Assembly (NCBI GenBank): GCA_023427285.1
Contig: JAEZBH010000095.1
Span: 1 to 5,426 of the forward strand
Direction: 5' to 3'
DNA from: Pseudomonadota bacterium
Lineage (GTDB): Bacteria > Pseudomonadota > Alphaproteobacteria > Sphingomonadales > Sphingomonadaceae
DNA length: 5,426 nucleotides
In this document: piece by piece, positions 1-5,118 of the stretch
How positions within the stretch are numbered: position 1 is the stretch's first letter
Layout of the letters: every line of letters begins with the position of its first letter
The notes under the pieces: generated by a model
Databases searched by the model: none
Seen by the model: only the letters and a program-made list of their open reading frames with translations
What the model was told of the DNA's origin: nothing
Program-made: the position numbers and the translations under genes

Positions 1-486
1 GTTCCACGCGATGGCGGACGGCAGGATCTCGCGCGGCACAAGGTTTGGAGCCAGGGCTTGCAGGGAGGGCCCCATGAACGCTCGGCCCACGCCCATGAGG
101 GTGGCCGAGACGAACACCGGCCACATGGTCTCCATGCCGGAGAGGGCATGGGCGAACAGCCATGCGGCGGAGGCGATCTCGACCATGAGCGCGCCGCGGG
201 CGACCCAGCGCCGGTCCACCCGATCAGAGACGTAGCCCGCAAACAGGGTGCAGCCTGCAAGCGCCGCGAACTGCACAAGGCCGATGAGGCCGAGGTACAG
301 CGAGGCTTCCTGAATGGAGTGGGTGCGTCGGGCGATTTCGTAAACCACCCAGCCGACGCCGACGACGGTCATCAGGCTGGAGAAACTGCCGAGGAACCGG
401 GCGGCCCAGAAAAAGCGGTAATCCCGGTAACCGAATGCCGTTTTCGGCTGCGTGCCGATGGCGGATGCATCATGGGAGGTGGACAT
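1..486 (-). CDS. MFS exporter, N-terminal part (runs off window)
   Basis: This is the first 162 residues of a major facilitator superfamily transporter in the inner membrane; the rest lies beyond the left edge. ATG is at 486. A hydrophilic N-terminus of about 20 residues is followed by hydrophobic spans near residues 31-52, 63-83, 99-115 and 122-142. The loop after the second span reads GYVSDRVDRR (residues 84-93), which is MFS motif A (G-x-x-x-D-R-x-x-R-R). The segment PNLVPREILPSAIAWN at the edge is typical of the EntS/MFS_3 branch of proton-driven drug or siderophore exporters. The substrate cannot be read from this fragment. No strong Shine-Dalgarno is visible before the ATG, only AGGCAG about 6 bases away. 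Family is fairly certain; role in export is inferred from the branch. Confidence 0.9.
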   Translation of the reverse strand, partial: MSTSHDASAIGTQPKTAFGYRDYRFFWAARFLGSFSSLMTVVGVGWVVYEIARRTHSIQEASLYLGLIGLVQFAALAGCTLFAGYVSDRVDRRWVARGALMVEIASAAWLFAHALSGMETMWPVFVSATLMGVGRAFMGPSLQALAPNLVPREILPSAIAWN

Positions 487-521
487 GGGGTCTGCCTATG
501 GCAGCAGGCCGGGGCGAAGTC

Positions 522-538
522 GAGCAGATTGCCTGCTC
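522..538 (-). other. Small hairpin in the MFS leader
   Basis: GAGCAG (522-527) and CTGCTC (533-538) form a 6-bp stem with a 5-base loop, 36 bases before the MFS start. A shorter inverted repeat, CTGCC-TAT-GGCAG, lies at 492-504. Either could be an operator or a leader structure, but there is no T-tract, so they are not intrinsic terminators. The function is unknown. Confidence 0.3.
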
Positions 539-715
539 CATCTTGCGGACATTTTATTCTTATTTCGGCAACGCTCTGGACGGGCAGTGGTCTGGAGGGG
601 TTAAATGAACCATTGTGGATTCTGGTCGAGCCTTCAAGGCTTTGATTGCTGCCAGGCGTTTTCTCCCGTGGTTCGCTGGTGCGATGGCAATGCGGCAGAG
701 CCATGTTTTGATGTG

Positions 716-721
716 TACAAT
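716..721 (+). promoter_or_regulatory. Candidate -10 box of the LOG-family gene
   Basis: TACAAT differs at one position from the sigma-70 -10 consensus and ends 5 bases before the ATG at 727. A start site 6 bases past the box would be the A of that ATG itself. No good -35 hexamer lies 16-18 bases upstream, so the box may be fortuitous or activator-dependent. Confidence 0.35.
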
Positions 722-726
722 AAACG

Positions 727-1605
727 ATGGATGACATGACTGTTGACGTATCTCCCCCAGAGCGCATCTTCCCGTCGGCAACCGAAGATACGGGCATCGC
801 CGAAAAGGTAGAGGGTACGCCCCAGACCAACCACCCGAGCTATCGGCTTGCTCTTGCCGACATGGATTTCCTCCTGCGCGACGAGTTGCGTCCGCTGCGC
901 TTCCAGCTGGAAATGCTGAAGCCGGAGCTGATCCTGAAAGAGCACAACATCGCCTCGACCGTGGTGTTTTATGGCTCCGCGCGCATTCCTGAGCCGCAGG
1001 AAGCCAAGGCTCTGCTGGACGCTGCCGTCACGCCGCACGAAAAGCTGGTGGCGCAGCGGATTTATGAGAAGTCGCACTACTACGAAGAGGCCCGCAAGCT
1101 GGCCTATCGCTTCTCCACCATGCCGCAGGACCCGGAAGGTCCGCGTCAATACGTGGTCTGCTCCGGCGGCGGCCCGAGCTTCATGGAAGCGGCCAACCGG
1201 GGTGCGTATGATGCCGGCGCGCCGACGATCGGCCTCAACATCGTGCTGCCGCATGAGCAGTACCCGAACGAGTATGTGACGCCCTCGCTCAGCTTCCAGT
1301 TCCACTACTTCGCGCTGCGCAAGATGCACTTCCTGATGCGGGCGCGGGCACTGGTGGTGTTCCCCGGCGGCTTCGGCACGTTCGATGAGCTGTTCGAGGC
1401 GCTGACCCTCATCCAGACGGGCAAGATGAAGCCTATTCCGGTGCTGCTGTTCGGCAAGGAGTTCTGGAACCGGGTGGTGAACTTCGAGGCGCTGGCGGAG
1501 GAAGGCACCATCTCGCCGGGCGATGTGGAGCTGTTCCGGTTCGTGGAGACGGCAGATGAAGCCTGGGCCGTGCTGCACGAGTGCTGGGGTCTGCCCGCCG
1601 AGTAA
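727..1605 (+). CDS. LOG-family protein (nucleoside-monophosphate phosphoribohydrolase type)
   Basis: A 292-residue cytosolic protein of the TIGR00730/LOG (Lonely Guy) family. Characterised members remove ribose 5'-phosphate from cytokinin nucleotides or purine monophosphates. The Rossmann-like core shows FYGSAR (81-86), a glycine-rich phosphate loop GGGPSFMEAANRGA (147-160), the R-K pair at 198-199, and the signature PGGFGTFDE (213-221) with the family glutamate at 221. It is longer than minimal LOGs of about 190-200 residues because of a 75-residue charged N-terminal extension, a pattern seen in the larger bacterial members. The loop has S-F-M in place of the common G-I/L-M. The start at 727 has no Shine-Dalgarno; ATG at 736 is an alternative. 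It stands alone and converges on the GntR gene. The true substrate in this organism is unknown. Confidence 0.9.
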   Translation: MDDMTVDVSPPERIFPSATEDTGIAEKVEGTPQTNHPSYRLALADMDFLLRDELRPLRFQLEMLKPELILKEHNIASTVVFYGSARIPEPQEAKALLDAAVTPHEKLVAQRIYEKSHYYEEARKLAYRFSTMPQDPEGPRQYVVCSGGGPSFMEAANRGAYDAGAPTIGLNIVLPHEQYPNEYVTPSLSFQFHYFALRKMHFLMRARALVVFPGGFGTFDELFEALTLIQTGKMKPIPVLLFGKEFWNRVVNFEALAEEGTISPGDVELFRFVETADEAWAVLHECWGLPAE

Positions 1606-1614
1606 GCACGGATC

Positions 1615-1662
1615 AACCGACAGGGAGGGGCCGGGCGTTTGCCCGGCTCCCTCTGATCGGTT
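1615..1662. terminator. Shared bidirectional terminator hairpin between convergent genes
   Basis: Between the LOG stop (1605) and the GntR stop (1670) lies a long stem. AACCGA (1615-1620) pairs with TCGGTT (1657-1662), AGGGAG (1622-1627) with CTCCCT (1647-1652), and CCGGGC (1631-1636) with GCCCGG (1641-1646), around a GTTT loop. A GGG bulge interrupts the left arm. The T-tract is short on both strands, so termination may be partial or helped by Rho. Placement between convergent stops supports the role. Confidence 0.65.
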
Positions 1663-1669
1663 TCAAAGC

Positions 1670-2416
1670 TCAGGCGAGCAGATCCGTCTCGTAGGCGTAG
1701 CTGTGTCCGGGGTGCAGGTGCGTGGCGATGGCCAGCGCTTCTCCCTCCGGCGTGCGGCAGACATAGGTGATCCGCAGGCAGGGCGAGAGGGCGGCAACGT
1801 TCAGCAGGCGCGCCTCGGTCTGGACCGGCGTGACGGACTGGACCCGCATCTTGACCCCGCCCAGCGTGTGCCCGAGCGTGCGCAGCTGCTCCCAGAGCGG
1901 GGCTCCGCCGGGCTGAACCTGATCCGCAATGTCCTTGAGTGGCGCGCCCAGATAGAATTCCACAAGTCCTGACGGCGTGCCCGCTGAAGAAGCGGCAACC
2001 GCTGATTTCACCAGCCACCGGCTGCCGGGCGTGCAGCCCAAACGCTGCGCCAGACGCTCGTCGGCAACCAGCGTCGTGGACCCGCCGAAACGGCCAGAGG
2101 CAAGCTGCTCTGTCTCGGTATCCGTTGCAGGGGCGGCGGCGTCTTGCGGGACTGCCGCCCGGTCATGCTGGATCAGGGTGCCAGCGCCGCGTCGGCGGGC
2201 GATCAGTCCCTCAACCTGCAACTGGCGCAGGGCCTCGCGAATGGTGAAGCGGCTGACCTGATAATGGGCGCAGAGTTTCTCTTCGGTTGGCAGATATGTG
2301 CCAGCGGTGAACTCCCGCTCCCTTATGCGGGAGCGCAGGTCATCGGCGATTTTCTGGTAGAGCGGTTGCCCTGCCAATCCCCGCAGATCTTTCTGTTCGG
2401 CCAGTGCTTCGTTCAT
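1670..2416 (-). CDS. GntR-family repressor, HutC/UTRA type
   Basis: A 248-residue DNA-binding regulator. Residues 17-82 form a winged helix-turn-helix: QPLYQKIADDL opens it, the recognition region is PTEEKLCAHYQVSRFTIREA, and the wing ends RRRGAGTLI. After a flexible A/T/D-rich linker (about 83-105), residues 115-245 fit a UTRA effector-binding domain (GSRWLVKSA, GLVEFYLGAPL, the late ALAIATHLHPGHSYAYETD). UTRA domains bind small molecules such as amino-acid or sugar derivatives; the ligand here is unknown. I chose ATG at 2416 because GGGGG sits 3 bases before it (2418-2422); an in-frame GTG at 2431 would add five residues. A promoter-overlapping inverted repeat just upstream suggests self-repression. 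The NUDIX gene lies 89 bases upstream on the same strand, so partial read-through is possible. Confidence 0.9.
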   Translation of the reverse strand: MNEALAEQKDLRGLAGQPLYQKIADDLRSRIREREFTAGTYLPTEEKLCAHYQVSRFTIREALRQLQVEGLIARRRGAGTLIQHDRAAVPQDAAAPATDTETEQLASGRFGGSTTLVADERLAQRLGCTPGSRWLVKSAVAASSAGTPSGLVEFYLGAPLKDIADQVQPGGAPLWEQLRTLGHTLGGVKMRVQSVTPVQTEARLLNVAALSPCLRITYVCRTPEGEALAIATHLHPGHSYAYETDLLA

Positions 2417-2442
2417 TGCCCCCGATACCACGTCGCCATTAA

Positions 2443-2457
2443 TCTAGAGAGACTAGA
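2443..2457. promoter_or_regulatory. Inverted-repeat operator candidate for the GntR repressor
   Basis: TCTAG (2443-2447) and CTAGA (2453-2457) form a perfect inverted repeat around AGAGA, 26 bases before the GntR ATG. GntR/HutC dimers bind palindromes of this size, and TCTAGA-containing sites are known for relatives such as DasR. I found no second copy of either arm in this pairing elsewhere in the window, so self-regulation is the simplest reading. Confidence 0.5.
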
Positions 2458-2477
2458 ATCTTTCGCGACGTTTTCAA
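2450..2477 (-). promoter_or_regulatory. Candidate sigma-70 promoter of the GntR gene
   Basis: Read on the minus strand, TTGAAA (2477-2472) is followed 16 bases later by TAGTCT (2455-2450). The -35 box is good and the -10 moderate. The -10 lies inside the inverted repeat at 2443-2457, so a bound repressor would block RNA polymerase. Confidence 0.4.
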
Positions 2478-2505
2478 CACAAATCGAAACGGTGCCGGGG
2501 AGGCC

Positions 2506-3042
2506 TCAGCCAAGGGAGTCGAGTGCGCCGCGTGCCGCGCCCAGCGCGCCGAAGACCTTGATGTCGATGACCGCGCCCCGCTGGCGTTGATCGGCCAGCC
2601 ACTTCTCAATGGTGTCGAGCGGCACGACATGCACGGTGATGTCTTCATGCTCTGTGCCGCCGCCATTGCCCACGCGGGTCAGGCGGGTCGCCAGATAGAT
2701 ATGCACGGTTTCGGGCGACATGCCGGCTGAGGATGCGCCCTCGTACAGCCATTTCCATTCGGCGGCGCGAAAGCCGGTTTCCTCTTCCAGCTCGCGCTGC
2801 GCGGCCACCAGCATGTCTTCGTTGGCGTCGCCCTCATCGCCCACGAGCCCGGCGGGAAGCTCGATGCACCGGCCATTGACGGCGGCGCGCCACTGCTCCA
2901 CCAGCACGAGGGCGTTGTCGTCCGTGACGGCAACGATGCCAACGACGCCGCAACCCCTGTTGCGCACCGTGAATTCCCAGCCGTTGTCCCGCACCAGTTC
3001 CAGATATTTTCCCGTACCCAGAACTTCTCGTTGCTGCGTCAT
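2506..3042 (-). CDS. NUDIX hydrolase, ADP-ribose pyrophosphatase type
   Basis: A 178-residue cytosolic NUDIX enzyme. This branch (NudF/YffH-like) splits ADP-ribose or related nucleoside diphosphate sugars into AMP and a sugar phosphate, using Mg2+ bound by the box glutamates. Diagnostic segments are LVLVEQWR (45-52), ELPAG (61-65) and the box core E75-x7-REL-x-EE-x-GF (83-91). The spacing between the opening glycine and first glutamate is unusual: G68 gives six residues and G65 nine, where the classic box has five. The ATG at 3042 is preceded by a perfect AAGGAGG at 9 bases. It is divergent from the oxygenase gene and upstream of the GntR gene on the same strand. Substrate is inferred from family only. 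Confidence 0.9.
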   Translation of the reverse strand: MTQQREVLGTGKYLELVRDNGWEFTVRNRGCGVVGIVAVTDDNALVLVEQWRAAVNGRCIELPAGLVGDEGDANEDMLVAAQRELEEETGFRAAEWKWLYEGASSAGMSPETVHIYLATRLTRVGNGGGTEHEDITVHVVPLDTIEKWLADQRQRGAVIDIKVFGALGAARGALDSLG

Positions 3043-3051
3043 TTCAATGCG

Positions 3052-3058
3052 CCTCCTT
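3052..3058 (-). promoter_or_regulatory. Strong Shine-Dalgarno of the NUDIX gene
   Basis: On the minus strand AAGGAGG lies 9 bases before the ATG at 3042. It fixes that start and predicts efficient translation. Confidence 0.8.
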
Positions 3059-3080
3059 CTCAGAATACGGCCGAGCCCAA

Positions 3081-3099
3081 CAGGGCAGTGACGGCCCTG
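3081..3099. promoter_or_regulatory. Inverted repeat between the divergent NUDIX and oxygenase genes
   Basis: CAGGGC (3081-3086) and GCCCTG (3094-3099) form a 6-bp inverted repeat with a 7-base centre, in the 83-base divergent intergenic region. No T-tract follows on either strand, so a protein-binding site is more likely than a terminator. The binding factor is unknown. Confidence 0.35.
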
Positions 3100-3125
3100 C
3101 TCTCAAGGTGCTAAACGCTCAGGTT

Positions 3126-4064
3126 ATGTCCAGTGCAATTCCACCTGTCAGCTATTGCCTTTATCAGACCGATCCGGCGGCCTTCGCCGAGGCTCTTGGC
3201 CGGTCGTATGCTCAATATGGCTTTGCCGTTGTCGCTGACCATGGCCTGCCGCAACATCTGATCGAGGCAAGCCTCAACCGGTTCAAAACCTTCTTCGGCT
3301 GGCCGGAGGCAGAAAAACGCCGCTACCATCAGCCGGGTCTGGCCGGAGCACGCGGCTACACCCCTTTCGGCATCGAGACGGCCAAGGGCGCACGCACCCA
3401 CGACCTGAAGGAATTCTGGCACGTTGGGCGGTGCCTGCCGCCGGAGCATCCTTACCGCGCCTGGATGCCGGAGAACGTGTGGGTGAGCGAGATCGACGGG
3501 TTTCAGGACCATGTCCGCGCGCTTTATGCGGCCATGGATGCCTTCGGGCGGCACATGCTGAGAGCCATTGCCCAGTACCTTGGCCTTGCGACCGATTTCT
3601 TCGAGAACAAGGTGAGCATGGGCAACAGCCTGCTGCGCGTGCTGCATTATCCGCCCGTTCCGCCAGAGGCGTCAGGTGCGGTGCGCGCCGCCGCGCATGA
3701 GGACATCAACGTCATCACGCTGCTGCTTGGGGCTGAGGAAGGCGGCCTTGAGATCCTGACGAAGGAAGGCCGGTGGCTGCCGGTCAATCCGCCGCCGGGG
3801 TGTATCGTCGTGAACATCGGCGACATGCTCCAGCGCATGACCAACCACGTCTTGCCCTCAACGACGCACCGGGTGGTCAACCCGCCGCCCGAGCGGGCAG
3901 GCCATGCCCGCTACTCCCTGCCGTTCTTCCTGCACTTCAACCCGGATGTGGTGATCGAGCCGCTGCCGGGCTGCGTGACGACGGATAATCCGCTGCGCTA
4001 TCCCGAGCCGATCACGGCGCAGGGCTATCTGGAGGAGCGGCTGCGGGAAATCCGGCTGTTGTAA
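3126..4064 (+). CDS. Isopenicillin-N-synthase-like Fe(II)/2-oxoglutarate oxygenase
   Basis: A 312-residue soluble non-heme iron oxygenase of the PcbC/COG3491 family. An N-terminal DIOX_N-type domain (about residues 5-120, with YAQYGFAVVADHGLP and LKEFWHVGR) is followed by the double-stranded beta-helix. Iron ligands are visible as H191 and D193 (HED) and H248 (in THRV); the R-x-S that holds the 2-oxoglutarate carboxylate is R262-Y-S264. All catalytic residues are therefore present. No NRPS or beta-lactam gene is nearby, so true isopenicillin N synthesis is unlikely; bacterial members of this group are mostly of unknown substrate. ATG at 3126 has AGG 2 bases before it; a GTG at 3108 would add six residues and has no usable Shine-Dalgarno. 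It is transcribed divergently from the NUDIX gene. Confidence 0.9.
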   Translation: MSSAIPPVSYCLYQTDPAAFAEALGRSYAQYGFAVVADHGLPQHLIEASLNRFKTFFGWPEAEKRRYHQPGLAGARGYTPFGIETAKGARTHDLKEFWHVGRCLPPEHPYRAWMPENVWVSEIDGFQDHVRALYAAMDAFGRHMLRAIAQYLGLATDFFENKVSMGNSLLRVLHYPPVPPEASGAVRAAAHEDINVITLLLGAEEGGLEILTKEGRWLPVNPPPGCIVVNIGDMLQRMTNHVLPSTTHRVVNPPPERAGHARYSLPFFLHFNPDVVIEPLPGCVTTDNPLRYPEPITAQGYLEERLREIRLL

Positions 4065-4087
4065 ACGTTGAGAGAGGTGTTTTTTGC

Positions 4088-4106
4088 AGGGGACTTTTCG
4101 TCCTCT
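4088..4106 (+). other. Hairpin downstream of the oxygenase gene
   Basis: AGGGGAC (4088-4094) pairs with GTCCTCT (4100-4106), with one G-T pair and a TTTTC loop, 24 bases after the oxygenase stop. A run of six T precedes the hairpin rather than following it, so it is not a classical intrinsic terminator. It may protect the mRNA 3' end or act with Rho. Confidence 0.3.
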
Positions 4107-4147
4107 ACGCCCCGGTCGTTTATGGGGGTCGGGTTCTCATCTCACGC

Positions 4148-4190
4148 TTGAATTGTTGTAATTAATTGAAACTATTATTGTTTTAATAAA
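4148..4190 (+). promoter_or_regulatory. AT-rich promoter-like block before the small peptide ORF
   Basis: This is the most AT-rich stretch of the window. TTGAAT (4148-4153) with TATTAT (4173-4178) at 19 bases is the best hexamer pair; TAATAA (4184-4189) is another -10 candidate with no well-spaced -35. A start near 4185-4197 would place the whole hairpin at 4219-4279 in the leader of the peptide mRNA. The exact boxes are uncertain. Confidence 0.4.
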
Positions 4191-4218
4191 GAGGCTGGGA
4201 AATCTGCCTGCTAGGCTG

Positions 4219-4279
4219 ACCTCCGACGGCGGCACCGCTGCATTTGGGCGGCGGTGCAATCTTGCCGTCGAAAGGAGGT
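4219..4279 (+). promoter_or_regulatory. Leader hairpin that can sequester a Shine-Dalgarno
   Basis: Four complementary blocks nest. ACCTCC (4219-4224) pairs with GGAGGT (4274-4279), GACGGC (4225-4230) with GCCGTC (4264-4269), and GCACCGC (4232-4238) with GCGGTGC (4251-4257), around a 12-base loop. Bulges are small (G on the left; AATCTT and GAAA on the right). The outermost block covers the ribosome-binding sequence of the downstream peptide ORF, so the folded leader would block translation. Without the outer block the inner 13 bp still form and the Shine-Dalgarno is free. Seen directly in the sequence; the switching role is inference. Confidence 0.55.
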
Positions 4280-4295
4280 GGTTTTTACGCAAAAT

Positions 4296-4388
4296 ATGTT
4301 TGTGGCCATCTTCATCAGCGATCCAACGCTGGTGATTGCCTTCATGATCCTTGTTCTCAAAATCATGGAGGCGACCCGCACGAAATAG
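4296..4388 (+). CDS. 30-residue hydrophobic membrane peptide (toxin-like, unrecognised)
   Basis: A small ORF from ATG 4296 to TAG 4388. The peptide starts MFVAIFISDP, continues with a membrane-spanning stretch at about residues 11-24 (LVIAFMILVLKIM at 12-24), and ends in a polar basic tail (EATRTK). A short hydrophobic head, a proline before the helix and a charged tail recall the Fst/Ldr class of type I toxins, but I recognise no specific family. A strong AAGGAGGT lies at 4272-4279, unusually far (16 bases) from the ATG; a GTG at 4278 is in frame but overlaps it. The Shine-Dalgarno can be hidden by the leader hairpin. A shortened second copy of the start region follows at 4486. Codons are unremarkable. 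It could be non-coding; the repeated start region argues otherwise. Confidence 0.5.
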   Translation: MFVAIFISDPTLVIAFMILVLKIMEATRTK

Positions 4389-4396
4389 CGGGATCA

Positions 4397-4422
4397 GGAT
4401 TCGGGGCTGGCACCCCGAATCC
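4397..4422 (+). terminator. Perfect 10-bp hairpin after the peptide ORF
   Basis: GGATTCGGGG (4397-4406) pairs perfectly with CCCCGAATCC (4413-4422) around the loop CTGGCA, 8 bases after the peptide stop. The following ATCATTG is not T-rich, so it may stabilise the mRNA or pause polymerase rather than terminate strongly. Its loop sequence recurs in the next hairpin. Confidence 0.5.
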
Positions 4423-4449
4423 ATCATTGAAAAACCGGATACATCAATG

Positions 4450-4482
4450 AAAAAGCCCGAATGCTGGCACATCCGGGCTTTT
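4450..4482. terminator. Bidirectional intrinsic terminator
   Basis: GCCCG (4455-4459) pairs with CGGGC (4474-4478), extended outward by AAAA/TTTT and inward, past an A-C mismatch, by ATG/CAT, with loop CTGGCA. On the plus strand the stem ends in TTTT and would stop the peptide mRNA. On the minus strand it ends in TTTTT and would stop an antisense RNA or read-through from the PRC-barrel gene. Confidence 0.7.
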
Positions 4483-4504
4483 GTGGGAGGTGATTTACGC
4501 AGGC

Positions 4505-4552
4505 ATGTTTGTAGCCGGTGTCGAAAGTACCAGAACCTCTATTCGGGCGTAA
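4505..4552 (+). pseudogene. Degenerate second copy of the small-peptide start region
   Basis: The segment 4486-4516 repeats 4274-4307 with 26 identical positions in a 34-column alignment by eye: GGAGGTG, then TTT, ACGCA, ATGTTTGT and GCC are shared. From ATG 4505 the frame reads MFVA and then GVESTRTSIRA before TAA, so the hydrophobic core is missing. The ESTRT near the end echoes EATRT of the first copy, consistent with an internal deletion. It probably makes no membrane peptide. The GGAGGT at 4486-4491 is intact, 13 bases from the ATG. Confidence 0.45.
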
Positions 4553-4565
4553 GCTCTCCCATAGT

Positions 4566-4593
4566 CGAATATCCCTGCCTTTGCGCAGGTCAA
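4566..4593 (-). promoter_or_regulatory. Candidate minus-strand promoter for the antisense RNA
   Basis: On the minus strand TTGACC (4593-4588) is five of six to the -35 consensus, and TATTCG (4571-4566) follows after 16 bases with a TAT start. Transcription would begin near 4558. The boxes flank a short hairpin, CCTGC/GCAGG (4576-4580 and 4585-4589), which could instead be part of the PRC-barrel 3' end. Confidence 0.3.
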
Positions 4594-4600
4594 AAAGGGA

Positions 4601-5080
4601 TCAATCGTCGTCCCAGGTGGGCAGGGCCTTCACCTGTTCGAGGGTCAAATCCGTCACGAACTGGCCGTTCTTCGGGGTCAGGTCGGTTATGGAGATAAGA
4701 ACCTCCTTGTCGCCCAGGCCGAAATATGTGCCCACTTCTGCGGTGACGGCCACGATCTGCCCTTTGTTGTTGGCAATGACCTCCTCCACCTCGCCAATGG
4801 GCTTGCCTTTGGCATCGTAAATGGTGGCGTTTTCCATCTGCTGCACGCTCATGTTGCCGGGGCCAACCAGCGTTTCACTGTCATCGACTTCGCGCAGATA
4901 GGAGCCGGTGAGCGTATTGCTGCCGCCCTGTCCGGTGGAAGAGCCAGCCGCCGGGGCGGTGGAAGAGGCAGCCGCCGGGGGGGTGGATTGGGTCGTTGTG
5001 GTCTGCGTGGTGGTCTGGGCGATTGCAGGGAAAGTTCCTGCAAGGACAATCAGCGGGGCGAAAATAAGAGTCTTTTTCAT
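4601..5080 (-). CDS. Secreted PRC-barrel domain protein
   Basis: A 159-residue exported protein. Residues 1-21 are a Sec signal peptide: MKK, then a hydrophobic core LIFAPLIVLAG, with AIA before the likely cleavage site at Q22. Residues 22-60 are a low-complexity T/Q/S/P/A/G linker that includes two tandem 8-residue units. A PRC-barrel domain fills about 75-142 (ATIYDAKGKPIGEVEEVI, then the beta strand IVAVTAEVGTYFGLGDKEVLI). The acidic tail is WDDD. PRC-barrels are small beta folds found in ribosome maturation factor RimM, photosynthetic reaction centres and many alphaproteobacterial envelope or stress proteins; no enzymatic role is known. ATG 5080 is chosen because the signal peptide begins there and GAGGTG lies 4 bases before it; a TTG at 5092 is possible. 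A general-stress-type promoter lies upstream. Confidence 0.88.
   Translation of the reverse strand: MKKTLIFAPLIVLAGTFPAIAQTTTQTTTTQSTPPAAASSTAPAAGSSTGQGGSNTLTGSYLREVDDSETLVGPGNMSVQQMENATIYDAKGKPIGEVEEVIANNKGQIVAVTAEVGTYFGLGDKEVLISITDLTPKNGQFVTDLTLEQVKALPTWDDD
4934..4981 (-). repeat. Two tandem 24-bp units in the PRC-barrel linker
   Basis: Units 4934-4957 and 4958-4981 differ at two bases and encode the in-frame peptides PAAASSTA and PAAGSSTG. A third partial start (GGTGGA) follows. The length is a multiple of three, so copy number could vary without breaking the frame. Confidence 0.75.
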
Positions 5081-5118
5081 GCCGCACCTCAATTGGAGTT
5101 TGCAAATTACGTGTTCTG

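Larger units (their letters stand above)
4450..4558 (-). ncRNA. Predicted antisense RNA over the second peptide copy
   Basis: A minus-strand promoter candidate at 4593-4566 and the minus-strand terminator ending at 4450 would define an RNA of about 110 nt. It would be fully complementary to the Shine-Dalgarno and start of the second copy (4486-4516), and in blocks of 5-8 bases to those of the intact first copy. This size and position fit a type I antitoxin RNA. The existence of the RNA is inference. Confidence 0.25.

Noticed and set aside
629..641. Palindrome AGCCTT-C-AAGGCT upstream of the LOG gene
   Set aside because: A single 13-base palindrome about 75 bases from the likely -10 box, with no second copy and no adjacent regulator; too little to call an operator.
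58..645. Plus-strand open frame of 195 codons at the left end
   Set aside because: It lies opposite the well-supported MFS gene, has no domain and no convincing ribosome-binding site.
634..1578. Long open frame of 314 codons on the minus strand, opposite the LOG-family gene
   Set aside because: Its product is rich in H, R, Q and E with no recognisable domain, and the opposite strand encodes a clear LOG protein; this is the usual antisense shadow in GC-rich DNA.
3126..4064. True isopenicillin N synthase of a beta-lactam cluster
   Set aside because: The catalytic residues fit the wider family, but no ACV synthetase, epimerase or acyltransferase gene is present.
4219..4279. A known metabolite riboswitch in the leader
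   Set aside because: I do not recognise a conserved aptamer core of any class; the structure is a simple nested stem, better described as Shine-Dalgarno sequestration.
4244..4450. Plus-strand frame of 68 codons starting with TTG inside the leader hairpin
   Set aside because: The start is in a hairpin loop without a ribosome-binding sequence, and the frame differs from the one repeated in the second copy.
4137..4472. Minus-strand open frame of 111 codons across the peptide locus
   Set aside because: The product has no domain, signal or membrane segment, and the frame crosses the AT-rich promoter block and two hairpins. The structure in this region is better explained by the plus-strand peptide and RNA elements.
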